DNA of 64,000 bases, from assembly GCA_036625225.1 (NCBI GenBank), contig JAZKUF010000001.1, positions 186,001-250,000 of the forward strand, read 5' to 3'. The stretch's first letter is position 1. Each line of letters opens with the position of its first letter. Under the pieces are notes generated by a model. The model saw only the letters and a list, made by a program, of their open reading frames with translations, made no database searches and was not told where the DNA came from. Of the stretch, positions 44,520 through 53,641 are shown piece after piece. Position numbers and translations under genes: made by a program. The DNA is from Accumulibacter jenkinsii (GTDB lineage: Bacteria > Pseudomonadota > Gammaproteobacteria > Burkholderiales > Rhodocyclaceae).

Positions 44520-45203
44520 TTAGTTGCCGGTTTCGCACCGGTCGACCGCCAGGCTGCCGCTCGGTGCCGGCAGGTGCTTGACCAGCCAGAGGGCGGTCTC
44601 GCGGGCCACCTGCTCGGAAGCCGCTGCCGCATCGGGGGCGTCGACGCCCGCCGGCAGCAGGCGCAACTCGTGACGGCAGCTGACTTCACGCAGGGCCCGC
44701 CGATTGCTCGTTGCGACGCGCTCGTCGTCCTCGGCGACGAGGACGAGTAGCGGCGACCTGAGCGAGCGCAGATAGAGGGTGCCGGCGAGATCGATCAGGC
44801 CGCCGCGGCAAACGACGGCGTAGATGTCGCGGTCGCGCTCGGCGGCCACCCGCAGTACCACCGGCGAGCAATCGCCAGCGGCGCAGAGAGCGATCGGCAG
44901 GGTGGGCACTTCGCCCAGCCGCATGCGTCGTTTGAGCAGGGAAAGATCATCAAGCAGGCGGCGGGCGAGCAGCGGGACATTGCGTGCTCGCTCGGTCTGC
45001 TGCCCTTCGCCGCCGGTCAGCAGGTCGAGCCTCAGGGTGCCGATGCCGGCGTGCTGGAGGATGACGGACAGCGCGTCATCGCGCGCTGCGGGGAGCTGCC
45101 CGGCGTGGGTCAGGACGACCAGCGCCGAGAGCTGCGCCGGCAGACGCAGGACGCCGTTCAGCAAGTCCTTTCCGACCTCGGTCGAGATCGCTTTTTCCGC
45201 CAC
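44520..45203 (-). CDS. Alpha/beta-hydrolase-fold protein with degenerate nucleophile elbow
   Basis: 227 residues. The layout is that of dienelactone-hydrolase-like proteins: VLTHAGQLPAARDD in place of the oxyanion loop, TLRLDLLTGGEGQQTE, and the SPLLVLVAEDDERV acid segment. The elbow reads ALCAAGDCSP, with no GxSxG serine. It may be a non-catalytic relative, or Cys could stand in for Ser. It lies 17 bp from the AmrS gene on the same strand, so it is probably at the end of the AmmeMemoRadiSam operon. Confidence 0.6.
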   Translation of the reverse strand: MAEKAISTEVGKDLLNGVLRLPAQLSALVVLTHAGQLPAARDDALSVILQHAGIGTLRLDLLTGGEGQQTERARNVPLLARRLLDDLSLLKRRMRLGEVPTLPIALCAAGDCSPVVLRVAAERDRDIYAVVCRGGLIDLAGTLYLRSLRSPLLVLVAEDDERVATSNRRALREVSCRHELRLLPAGVDAPDAAAASEQVARETALWLVKHLPAPSGSLAVDRCETGN

Positions 45204-45220
45204 CGACTAGACCGTTCCGC

Positions 45221-46339
45221 TCAAGGACGCAGCACGCGGACCGGCAGACGCCGCGGCCCGAAAGGCTTGCCGAAGCGGCTGAAGTGGCCGGCGATGAGGG
45301 TTGCGCAATGCGGACAGCGGCCGTCGGCGGGCAGATCGCAATGGCGGATGGTGTACCAGTCGCGTTCGATCAGCGCCGCCTGGCAAGTCGGGCAGAAAGT
45401 GGTGCCGCCATCGCGGTCATGGACATTCCCCGTGTATACATGGTGCAGACCGGCGTCGAGCGCGATGCGTCGGGAGCGGGTCAGCGTCGAAGCCGGGGTG
45501 GCCGGCAGGTCATCCATTTTCCAGTCCGGGTGGAAGGCGGTGAAGTGCAGGGGCACATCCGGCCCGAGTTCGCGCAGCACCCATTCGGCGAGCGCCCTGA
45601 CCTCGCTCGGCGAGTCATTCCTGCCCGGGATCAGCAGGGTGGTGATTTCGAGCCAGCAGGGCGTTTCGTGATGGAGGTATACGAGAGTGTCGAGCACCGG
45701 CTGCAGGTGGCCCCCGCAAATCCTGAAATAGAAATCGTCGGTGAATGCCTTGAGGTCGACATTGGCGGCGTCCATCACGGCGAAGAACTCGCGCGCCGCA
45801 GGGGGGTGAATGTAACCGGCAGTCACCGCTACCGCCCGGATGCCGCGTTCGTGGCAGGCGAGGGCGGTATCGATCGCATACTCGGCAAAGATCACCGGGT
45901 CGTTGTAGGTGAAAGCCACCGACTGGGCGCCATGGGCGACCGCCGCCGCCGCGATGCCGTCGGGGCTCGCGACATCGAGCAGGCGGTCCATGTCTTTCGA
46001 CTTCGAGATGTCCCAGTTCTGGCAGAACTTGCACGCCAGATTGCAGCCGGCAGTGCCGAACGACAGAATGGCCGATCCGGGATGAAAATGATTGAGCGGC
46101 TTCTTTTCGATCGGGTCGATGCAGAAACCGGACGAGCGGCCGTAGGTGGTCAGCAGCATCTGGCCACCGCGGTTCTGACGGACGAAACAGGCGCCGCGCT
46201 GGCCCTCGTGCAGCTTGCAGTCACGCGGGCAGAGGTCGCATTGAATCCGTTCGTCGGCGATCGCGTGCCACCAGCGACCGGGATGAGCGGAAGCGGGAAC
46301 GATCGGCGGCGGCTCTTCTATAGGGCCTTCTCTTTCCAT
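45221..46339 (-). CDS. amrS: AmmeMemoRadiSam system radical SAM enzyme
   Basis: 372 residues from ATG 46339. The radical SAM cluster motif is CNLACKFCQNW. Family signatures are CDLCPRDCKLHEGQRGACFV at the N-terminus, NVDLKAFTDDFYF and HFTAFHPDWKM, with a C-terminal zinc-ribbon-like CPTC...CPHC. The substrate is unknown. The start overlaps the end of the AMMECR1 gene, in the order ammB-ammA-amrS. Confidence 0.93.
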   Translation of the reverse strand: MEREGPIEEPPPIVPASAHPGRWWHAIADERIQCDLCPRDCKLHEGQRGACFVRQNRGGQMLLTTYGRSSGFCIDPIEKKPLNHFHPGSAILSFGTAGCNLACKFCQNWDISKSKDMDRLLDVASPDGIAAAAVAHGAQSVAFTYNDPVIFAEYAIDTALACHERGIRAVAVTAGYIHPPAAREFFAVMDAANVDLKAFTDDFYFRICGGHLQPVLDTLVYLHHETPCWLEITTLLIPGRNDSPSEVRALAEWVLRELGPDVPLHFTAFHPDWKMDDLPATPASTLTRSRRIALDAGLHHVYTGNVHDRDGGTTFCPTCQAALIERDWYTIRHCDLPADGRCPHCATLIAGHFSRFGKPFGPRRLPVRVLRP

Positions 46340-46905
46340 TTGCGTACTCCATAACGTGCCAGGCGAATCTCGGCGTGCCAGAAATCGGTCGCCAGCCCGG
46401 CTTTGTATTTCAGCTGCGCGAGAAACTGGCGTGGCTCCGGGAGAGACTCCCAGACCTGCGGCAGGAAGGTCGCGCACCGTCTGCCGCAGCTCAGAATCAG
46501 GCCATCGATGCCGGGCCGCAGGCGCGACAGTGCGTCGGCTTCGTCGGTGACGGGAAAAGGCTCGGCCGGCGTCAACAGCGAAACCTCGACACGCGTACGA
46601 TCGAACTCCGCCTCGTCGAGCGGTGCGAAGCGGTGGTCGTGAAAAGCGGCGGCGATCGCGTTTTCCGCCACGTCAATGGCCAGCGGCCGCTGCGCTTCGA
46701 GGCTGCCGATGCAGCCGCGCAGGCGACCGTTCTGCGTCAGGGTGACGAAGGTCGCGCCGGCTTCGAGGAGTTCGGGTAACGCGCCGACCGCCCGTGGCCC
46801 GATCCCGAAGCGCTCGCCGATCGCGTTGCGCGCCATCACCAGAAGCGCGCTGCCAAGCACCTCGTCCGAGGAAGGGATGACCTCAGACGATGTCAGTGGT
46901 TCCAT
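46318..46905 (-). CDS. amrA: AmmeMemoRadiSam system protein A (AMMECR1 domain)
   Basis: 195 residues. The AMMECR1 core includes TLTQNGRLRGCIGSLEAQRP (the conserved LRGCIG motif), AFHDHRFAPL and LKYKAGLATDFW. It overlaps protein B by 23 nt and the radical SAM gene by 22 nt. Function unknown; always found with the other two. Confidence 0.93.
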   Translation of the reverse strand: MEPLTSSEVIPSSDEVLGSALLVMARNAIGERFGIGPRAVGALPELLEAGATFVTLTQNGRLRGCIGSLEAQRPLAIDVAENAIAAAFHDHRFAPLDEAEFDRTRVEVSLLTPAEPFPVTDEADALSRLRPGIDGLILSCGRRCATFLPQVWESLPEPRQFLAQLKYKAGLATDFWHAEIRLARYGVRKWKEKAL

Positions 46906-47719
46906 GTCCGATCTCCGCAGTGAAAGTGAAAGTGAAAGCGCCGTAACCGACGACGCGCGAGCGCTCACCGGCAGTGTCGCCCGAATTACGCAGGTCGATC
47001 AGTTGCGCCTGTAGATCGTGCCGGCGCGCAGCGAGCAAGAGGCCATTGACCGGCGTCGCACCACAGGCCTGCTGATGGTCGAGATGCGGATCGAGGGCGA
47101 CGATCTGGCGGGCGGTGTTGCCGTCAGTCTTGCGAGCGAGCGTGTATGGCAGGTAATGCGACAGGTCCGAACTGATGACGAGCAGCGTCTCGTCGCCGCC
47201 CCACAGGCATTCGAGCACCTCGGCCACCTGTGCCGGCGAGGCATGGCCGACCGCGAGCGGCAGCAGCGTGAACTCGGCCAGCACCGTCTGCAGGAAGGGC
47301 AACTGCACCTCAAGCGAGTGTTCGAGCGCATGCGAGGCGTCGCTGACCACCACCTGCGGCAGATGCCGGATGGCGGCGATCGCCTCCTGGTCGACCGGGA
47401 TGACGCCGAGCGGCGTAGCGAAGCCGGTCGAGGAGGGCAGCGCGAGGCCATTGACCGCGACCCGGTGCGTCGGTCCGAGCAGGACGACGCGCCGGATGCT
47501 CTGGCGCCGGTCGCGCAGGCCGGCATAGACGCTGGCCGCGATCGGTCCGGAATAGACGTAGCCGGCATGCGGCGCGATGATCGCCTTGGCGGGCGACGCG
47601 GCGGCCGGTGGCACCTCCTGCAGCAACTGTTGCAGATCGTGTGCGAGGACGGTCGACGATTCGGGATAGAACATGCCGGCGACTGCGGCCGGACGAATGT
47701 GCGGTGTCGAGTAGGTCAC
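46883..47719 (-). CDS. amrB: AmmeMemoRadiSam system protein B (Memo family)
   Basis: 278 residues from GTG 47719, chosen for the gaggagaag site just upstream; no good ATG start exists. Memo-like dioxygenase fold: AGMFYPESS, IIAPHAGYVYSGPIAASVYA, LLGPTHRV, EHSLEVQLPFLQ and VISSDLSHYLPY carry the metal-binding His residues. First gene of the operon, divergent from ispD with only 35 bp between starts. Confidence 0.9.
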   Translation of the reverse strand: MTYSTPHIRPAAVAGMFYPESSTVLAHDLQQLLQEVPPAAASPAKAIIAPHAGYVYSGPIAASVYAGLRDRRQSIRRVVLLGPTHRVAVNGLALPSSTGFATPLGVIPVDQEAIAAIRHLPQVVVSDASHALEHSLEVQLPFLQTVLAEFTLLPLAVGHASPAQVAEVLECLWGGDETLLVISSDLSHYLPYTLARKTDGNTARQIVALDPHLDHQQACGATPVNGLLLAARRHDLQAQLIDLRNSGDTAGERSRVVGYGAFTFTFTAEIGHGTTDIV

Positions 47720-47754
47720 GCTCTTCTCCTCGATGATTGGTTTAAACTCGGCAA

Positions 47755-48453
47755 ATGGCCCATTACTACGCAATCGTTCCGGCTGCCGGAACCGGCTCAC
47801 GCTTCGGCGGCGAGATACCCAAACTATACTCCCCGCTCTTCGGGCGACCCCTGGTTTACTACAGCCTTTCTGCCCTGTGCCGCTGCCAGCGGATCGAGCG
47901 TGTCTGGGTGATCCTTTCAAGAGACGATAGCTGGTGGCGGCAGCACGACTGGACAAGCCTCGGCGGCAAGCTCGAAACGGTTTTTTGTGGCGGCCAGACG
48001 CGCTTCGAAAGCGTCGCCAATGGCCTGCGTGCGGCGGCCACGGCGGCGCTGGACGAGGACTGGATGCTGGTGCATGACGCGGCCCGCCCCTGCCTGTCGC
48101 AGGCCATGCTCGCCGCGCTGTGTGAGGAGCTGGCCGACGATCCGGTCGGTGGGCTGCTTGCCGTCCCGCTGGCCGATACCCTGAAGCGCGCCGACGACCG
48201 GCAACGGGTGGCGCGAACCGAGTCGCGCGACGGCCTGTGGCAGGCCCAGACGCCCCAGATGTTTCGCTACGGCCTGTTGACCCGGGCGCTGGCAGCTCAT
48301 CCCGGCGGTACCGACGAAGCCTCCGCGGTCGAAGCGGCCGGTCTGCAACCCCGGCTGGTGCGCGCCGATGCGAGCAATCTCAAGGTGACCTATCCGGCCG
48401 ACCTGCAACTCGCGAAAACGATCCTGCAGGCCAGGGGGAGGAGCGACCAATGA
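47755..48453 (+). CDS. ispD: 2-C-methyl-D-erythritol 4-phosphate cytidylyltransferase
   Basis: Third step of the MEP isoprenoid pathway (MEP + CTP to CDP-ME). 232 residues. PAAGTGSRFGGEIPKLY is the nucleotide-binding loop with the catalytic Arg/Lys. VHDAARPCL and TDEASAVEAAG are family motifs. ATGA overlap with ispF. Confidence 0.95.
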   Translation: MAHYYAIVPAAGTGSRFGGEIPKLYSPLFGRPLVYYSLSALCRCQRIERVWVILSRDDSWWRQHDWTSLGGKLETVFCGGQTRFESVANGLRAAATAALDEDWMLVHDAARPCLSQAMLAALCEELADDPVGGLLAVPLADTLKRADDRQRVARTESRDGLWQAQTPQMFRYGLLTRALAAHPGGTDEASAVEAAGLQPRLVRADASNLKVTYPADLQLAKTILQARGRSDQ

Positions 48454-48929
48454 TCCGTGTCGGTCAGGGTTGCGACATTCACGCGCTGGTTCCGGGGCGC
48501 CGGCTGATCCTCGGCGGCGTCGACATCCCGCACCCGCTCGGCCTGCTCGGCCACTCGGACGCCGACGCGCTGCTGCACGCGATCACCGATGCGCTGCTCG
48601 GCGCTGCGGCGCTGGGCGACATCGGCCGCCATTTCCCCGACAGCGACCCGCGCTATCACGGCGCCGACAGCCGGTTGCTGCTGCGCGCGACCTGGGTCTT
48701 GCTCACCCAGGCCGGCTGGCGGGTGAACAACGTCGACGCGACGATCATCGCGCAGGCGCCGAAGATGGCGCCCTACCTGCCGCGGATGGTGGCCAATATC
48801 GCGGCCGATCTGCAGCTTGCCGCAGACTGCGTCAACGTCAAGGCAAAGACTGCCGAACGACTGGGTTCTGCCGGACGTGGCGAGGGAATCGCGAGCGAAG
48901 CGGTGGTGCTGATCAGCCGCGCGGACTGA
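48450..48929 (+). CDS. ispF: 2-C-methyl-D-erythritol 2,4-cyclodiphosphate synthase
   Basis: Fifth MEP-pathway step. 159 residues. GQGCDIHAL (Asp-x-His metal ligands), LGHSDADALLHAITDALLG, DIGRHFPDSD and KAKTAERLG are all as expected. Translationally coupled to ispD. Confidence 0.96.
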   Translation: MIRVGQGCDIHALVPGRRLILGGVDIPHPLGLLGHSDADALLHAITDALLGAAALGDIGRHFPDSDPRYHGADSRLLLRATWVLLTQAGWRVNNVDATIIAQAPKMAPYLPRMVANIAADLQLAADCVNVKAKTAERLGSAGRGEGIASEAVVLISRAD

Positions 48930-48998
48930 GCCAGCGGCGGTCAGCGCTGGCGCAGCGGCGGGTGCTCCTCTCGTGACCTTCCGCGAGGCAAGCGTCGA

Positions 48999-49982
48999 TC
49001 ACTGACCCGTGACCGCGGCACCCTTCCTCGCCCGGCGCCCTTTCTTGCCCCGGCGGCGCGGTTTTCCGGCTGGCGGCGCGGGGTCCTGGCCGGTTCGGGG
49101 AGCAGGGATCGGCACCGGCGACCCGAGCTCGGCGTCGAGGTCGATGGCCGTCGGTGCACCGCGTCCGCCGGTGACCGGCGCGATGAAGGGGTTGCAGACC
49201 CAGCCTTCGATTTCACGGTTGGCGACCACCTCGACCTGGCTCCAGCGTTCACGGGCTTCGAGGAGAAACAGTTCAGTGCCTTTCGCGAGCGGCGTGGACA
49301 CCGGTTCAAAGCGCGTGTCCGGCCCCTGGCGGATGTTCAGGCTGTTCGCCGTCACCCGGTAGCGCTGCGGCGAATCGTTCTCGCGCCCGAGGACGCGGCT
49401 CTTCACCGCCGCCAGCGGGAAGGCCGGGCCGGGGTCGATCTTGCGGCCGGCCGCGATGTCTTCATGGCCGAGAATGTCTTCAAGGCCATAATGCTCGACG
49501 AGCAGCTCGGCCAGTGCCATCGCACGTTCGATCTGCGGTTCGGTATAGGCATGCCAGGGGACCACCGGACCGCCATGGCGATGCGCCGCTAGCAGGACTT
49601 CGTCTTCCGGATAGACCTTGCCGAACCATGCCTGGTACTGGTTGCCCACGCGCTTCAGTTGACCCGCGTTGTCCATCTCGATGCCGATCGAGTGCGCATT
49701 GAGGCCCACCCGTCCCGCCCACTGGCTGACCCCCGCGTGCCAGGTGACGAGGTTGAACGGCGCCAGCTGGACGATGCGGCCGTCCCGGCCGAGTACCACA
49801 TGCGCCGAGGCATTGCCCTGGGCCTTGCGGGTGCACAGCGATTCCACCGAACTCTCGCACGAGCGGCCGGCGGTGTAGTGCAGGACGAGATAGCTCGGGG
49901 TCATGGCGCCGCCACAGTTGGGCGTCGCACGATAGCTGACCTCGTCGCCGATCAGTCTGTGGTTTTCGATTTTCAGAGTCAT
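48999..49982 (-). CDS. N-acetylmuramoyl-L-alanine amidase (Ami_2) with SH3-like domain
   Basis: 327 residues. The amidase_2 domain (residues about 28-190) has YLVLHYTAGRS, VVLGRDGRIVQLAPFNLVTWHAG, SIGIEMDN and EDILGHEDIAAGRKIDPG, holding the zinc His residues. A bacterial SH3-type segment (about 208-275, ANSLNIRQGPDTRFEPV) and a Pro/Lys/Arg-rich tail follow. There is no signal peptide, so it is either cytosolic like AmpD or phage-lysin-like. It cleaves the lactyl-amide bond in peptidoglycan fragments. Confidence 0.85.
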   Translation of the reverse strand: MTLKIENHRLIGDEVSYRATPNCGGAMTPSYLVLHYTAGRSCESSVESLCTRKAQGNASAHVVLGRDGRIVQLAPFNLVTWHAGVSQWAGRVGLNAHSIGIEMDNAGQLKRVGNQYQAWFGKVYPEDEVLLAAHRHGGPVVPWHAYTEPQIERAMALAELLVEHYGLEDILGHEDIAAGRKIDPGPAFPLAAVKSRVLGRENDSPQRYRVTANSLNIRQGPDTRFEPVSTPLAKGTELFLLEARERWSQVEVVANREIEGWVCNPFIAPVTGGRGAPTAIDLDAELGSPVPIPAPRTGQDPAPPAGKPRRRGKKGRRARKGAAVTGQ

Positions 49983-50383
49983 GGATGGTCCTCGTTCGGA
50001 TGGAGGGAACTTCTACCCGGCGCAGCGGCCCTAGAAACCCTGCCGGCGCCGGGTTTTATCGTAGCATCATCGCGATCGTCCCGTCGGCCGAAACACCGGC
50101 AGCCACGGACGCGTGAAAGACAAACGGCGACGACGGGTTTGCGGACTCCGCTTTTGTCCCTGATTTACCATGCTTTGCAAACGGATACTGTTAGAATGGT
50201 CTGCAATTCGCCGCCCGGCGTCTGTCATTCGCCGCCCGGCTTTAAGGTTCGGGTTTGTACCCGCAGCCGGGTAAACCCGAGCCCATCGGCGCTCTACGAA
50301 TCGCGGCAACCCCGGCTTTCGATTATTCCTGCAACGCGCGTGGGCGTTGATTGATGCCTGCCTGAACGGGATTGGACTGAAGC
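49983..50383. other. Intergenic region with a short direct repeat upstream of the CZB GGDEF-EAL gene
   Basis: 401 bases between divergent genes. attcgccgcccggc occurs twice (50206-50219 and 50227-50240), starts 21 bp apart or two helical turns, so a regulator could bind both on one face. An AT-rich patch at 50155-50200 is the likely promoter area. No RNA gene recognised. Confidence 0.4.
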
Positions 50384-53300
50384 GTGCCAAAAAAAGGAAC
50401 AGCTACTTCCGCGCTCGGGGCGGTCGAATGCACCCTCAGGATCCTGCTCGCAGAGGGTCTGCAGGTGCTGTCGGCCAGCGACGGAGCAGCAGCGGTGACC
50501 GGCTATTCCCCGGACGACTTCCTGCAGGCGAGAGTGTCGCTCGCTTCGCGCATCCATGCCGACGACCAGCGGCTGACCCGGGATCTGTTCTCGGCTTCCG
50601 GCGGCAGTCTTGCGGGGAGCATGAACATCCGCTTCCGGCATGCCGACCAGCGCATCCGCTGTCTGCGCGCCAACTACCGCAAGCTGGCCCGGGCTTCCGG
50701 TCTCGTTCTCGAGCTCGATCTCGCCGATGTCTGCAACCTGAAGACCGGCATCGGCGAACCGGCGCTGACCGACGATTTTCTCGCGATCCTCGAGAACAGC
50801 GAGGACTGCCTCTACTTCAAGGATCGCCGGCAGGTGTTTACGGCGGCCAGCCAGCGCCTGGCGGTCGGTGCCGGCACGCTCGAACACTGGACACAACTGA
50901 TCGGCAAGACCGACTACGAGATCTTTCCCGAGGTCTATGCCGACCGTCGCTATCGCCAGGAAAGAAAAATCCTGGCCGGCGGGCCGCCGCTGCACGAGAT
51001 CCAGGAAATCCCCGCCGCCAGTGGCAGGAGATGCCGCTGGGTCGAAAGCCGGAAGTACCCGATCCGGGGTCCGGGCGGGGAGATTGTCGGCGTCGCCGGC
51101 ATCGATCGCGACATCACCGATCTCCGGGAAGCGGCAGCGGCGCAGGGGCTCTACAAGGGGAGGTACGACCGGCTGGTCGACAACCTTTCGCCGGGCTACA
51201 TGTTCTATGCCAACGATCGGCAGGGGATATTCACCTTTGTCAGTGCATCGGTCACGGCAATGCTCGGCTGGGAGCCCGAGGAGTTTCTGACCCACTACAG
51301 CGAACTGGTGACCGATCACCCGATCAACCGGGAAATCGACCGCAGCAACGCCGCTGCCCTCGCCGGCCGGCGGCAACCCCCGTTCCTGATCGTCGCCCGG
51401 CACAAGCATGGCGGCGAGCGCTACCTCGAGATCGACGAGTTCCCGGTCTTCGACGAGCAGGGTCAGGTCGTCGGGATCGAGGGAATCGCCCATGACGTGA
51501 GCGAACGCGTGGCGACCGAGGCGAAGCTCGAGCTTGCCGCCAGCGTCTTCAGCAGTACCCGCAAAGGGATCATCATCACCGATGCGGCGGGAATCATCAT
51601 CGAAGTCAACGACAGCTTCACGCGCATCACCGGCTATGCCAGCGATGAAGTGGTCGGACACCGGCCGGCGATGTTCAGAACCAGCCGTCATCGACCGGAG
51701 TTCTACGCCGAGATGAACCGCTGCATTGTCGATGTGGGACTCTGGCACGGCGAGGTCTGGAGCCGCCGCAAAGGAGGCGAATTGTTCCTCGCAGCGCTGG
51801 CCGTCAGTGCCGTGCGCGACAACGACGGCTCCATCCATCACTGCGTCGCGCTCTTCTCCGACATCACCGTTGCCAAGGCGCATCTGCGCCAGCTCGAGAG
51901 CGACGCCTATCACGATGTCCTCACACGCCTGCCCAACCGCGCGCTGCTCGGTGACCGCCTGCGGCACTCGATTGCCCAGGCGCAGCGCCGCCGGCAGGTG
52001 CTGGCGGTGGTCTATCTCGACCTCGATGGCTTCAAGGCGATCAACGATCAACACGGACACGCTGCCGGCGACCAGGTTCTGGCGACCGTCGCCAGCCGCA
52101 TGCAGGAGATCCTGCGCGAAGGGGACACGCTCGCCCGTCTCGGCGGTGACGAGTTCGTCGCGGTCCTCATCGACCTGCCCGATACCAATGCCTGCCTGCC
52201 CTTGCTCACCCGCCTGCTGGCGGCAGCGGCGCAGCCGGTAGCGGTCGACGAGTTCGTGCTGCAGATCTCGGCGAGTGCCGGTGTCACCTTCTACCACCCG
52301 CTCGAAAACATCGACGCCGATCAACTGTTGCGGCAGGCCGACCAGGCGATGTATCAGGCCAAGGTCAGCGGCAAGAATCGCTATCTGGCCTTCGACGTCC
52401 ACCAGGACCGCCAGGCACGCAGCGACCATGAAAACCTCAAGCGCATCCATCAGGCCCTCGCCGACAACGAGTTCGTGCTCCATTACCAGCCCAAGATCAA
52501 CCTGCGGACGCGCGCGGTGATCGGCGTCGAAGCGCTGATCCGCTGGCAACATCCCGAGCGCGGCCTGCTGCTGCCGGCGCTCTTCCTGCCGGCGATCGCC
52601 AACCATTCGCTGGCCATCGATCTCGGCGAGTGGGTGATCAGGACGACCCTGGCCCAGATCGCCGACTGGCAGGCCGCCGGCCTGAAGGTGCTGGCCAGCG
52701 TCAATCTCGGCGCCCGTCACTTGCAGCAGGCGAACTTCGTCGAGCGCCTGAGCGCGCTCCTGGCAGCGCAGCCGCAGATCGGGCACGGCAGTCTTGAACT
52801 CGAGTTGCTCGAAAGCAGCGTACGTGATGACCTGGCCCGGGTTTGCCGGGTGATCGAGGCCTGCCAGGAGATCGGGGTGACGTTTTCGCTCGATGACTTC
52901 GGTACCGGCTATTCGTCGCTCACCTACTTGAAGCAGCTGCCGGTGTCGTGGCTCAAAATCGACCACAGCTTCGTCTGCGGGGCGTTCGACGACCATGATC
53001 AGCTGGCCATTCTCGAAGGCATTCTCGGTCTGGCGGCGGCTTTTCGGCGTCCGATCATCGCCGAAGGCGCGCAGACCCCGGCGCACTGCAACTTGTTGCG
53101 GCAACTCGGCTGCGAGCTCGCGCAAGGCTACGGCATCGCGCACCCGATGCCGGCAGACGCCTTGCTGGGCTGGTGGACCGCCTGGCAAGCCGATCTGTCG
53201 TCGGCGACGCCGGCGCTGGCAGCGCCCGAAGACGCAGGACTGCTGCTGGTCAGGGTCGAGCACAACGGGTGGATCGCCGCCGTGGAAAAGTTTCTCAGGG

Positions 53301-53563
53301 GCGAGCGCGAAGCCGCGCCGTCGCTCGATCATCAGCAATGTCGCCTGGGTCGCTGGCTCACCGGCGAAGGCGGGGGGGACAGCCCGGGTGGGCCGCTGGC
53401 AGCGCAGGCAAGCGCCTTGCACCAGCAAATGCACCATCTCGCCGACGAACTGGTCACCCTGTACCTCCATGGCGGGAAGGCCGAAGCGCTGGCAAGACTC
53501 GGCGAACTGCACGCGCTGCGCGACGCCGTCTTCGAACAGTCACCCGCCCTGCTGCAGGATTGA
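50384..53563 (+). CDS. PAS-GGDEF-EAL protein with C-terminal CZB zinc-sensing domain
   Basis: 1059 residues, GTG start, no membrane helix. Several PAS/PAC segments (for example SEDCLYFKDRRQVFTAAS, DNLSPGYMFYAND, IIIEVNDSFTRITGYASDEV) precede GGDEF (ARLGGDEFVAVL) and EAL (GVEALIRWQHPERG, SLDDFGTGYSSLTYL). The last ~110 residues match a chemoreceptor zinc-binding domain: VEHNGWIAAVEKFLRGE, DHQQCRLGRWLTGEG and ALHQQMHHLAD supply His/Cys ligands. Zinc could thus tune c-di-GMP turnover. Most known CZB domains sit on chemoreceptors or N-terminal to GGDEF, so this C-terminal placement after EAL is unusual. Confidence 0.9.
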   Translation: MPKKGTATSALGAVECTLRILLAEGLQVLSASDGAAAVTGYSPDDFLQARVSLASRIHADDQRLTRDLFSASGGSLAGSMNIRFRHADQRIRCLRANYRKLARASGLVLELDLADVCNLKTGIGEPALTDDFLAILENSEDCLYFKDRRQVFTAASQRLAVGAGTLEHWTQLIGKTDYEIFPEVYADRRYRQERKILAGGPPLHEIQEIPAASGRRCRWVESRKYPIRGPGGEIVGVAGIDRDITDLREAAAAQGLYKGRYDRLVDNLSPGYMFYANDRQGIFTFVSASVTAMLGWEPEEFLTHYSELVTDHPINREIDRSNAAALAGRRQPPFLIVARHKHGGERYLEIDEFPVFDEQGQVVGIEGIAHDVSERVATEAKLELAASVFSSTRKGIIITDAAGIIIEVNDSFTRITGYASDEVVGHRPAMFRTSRHRPEFYAEMNRCIVDVGLWHGEVWSRRKGGELFLAALAVSAVRDNDGSIHHCVALFSDITVAKAHLRQLESDAYHDVLTRLPNRALLGDRLRHSIAQAQRRRQVLAVVYLDLDGFKAINDQHGHAAGDQVLATVASRMQEILREGDTLARLGGDEFVAVLIDLPDTNACLPLLTRLLAAAAQPVAVDEFVLQISASAGVTFYHPLENIDADQLLRQADQAMYQAKVSGKNRYLAFDVHQDRQARSDHENLKRIHQALADNEFVLHYQPKINLRTRAVIGVEALIRWQHPERGLLLPALFLPAIANHSLAIDLGEWVIRTTLAQIADWQAAGLKVLASVNLGARHLQQANFVERLSALLAAQPQIGHGSLELELLESSVRDDLARVCRVIEACQEIGVTFSLDDFGTGYSSLTYLKQLPVSWLKIDHSFVCGAFDDHDQLAILEGILGLAAAFRRPIIAEGAQTPAHCNLLRQLGCELAQGYGIAHPMPADALLGWWTAWQADLSSATPALAAPEDAGLLLVRVEHNGWIAAVEKFLRGEREAAPSLDHQQCRLGRWLTGEGGGDSPGGPLAAQASALHQQMHHLADELVTLYLHGGKAEALARLGELHALRDAVFEQSPALLQD

Positions 53564-53641
53564 ACGGGTCATTGACGAAGAGCATCCGCTGCCTGCGATG
53601 CCGAGCGCGAAGAGCAGCCGCGACCACCGATCGGAGTTGAA

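Noticed and set aside
50206..50240. Two short repeats considered as a minimal CRISPR array
   Set aside because: Only two 14-bp copies with a 7-bp gap, no cas genes; more like an operator.
50294..53512. Very long minus-strand open frame (over 1000 codons) opposite the CZB GGDEF-EAL gene
   Set aside because: It is the antisense shadow of a GC-rich coding frame; composition is skewed and no family motifs are seen, while the plus strand has clear PAS, GGDEF and EAL motifs.
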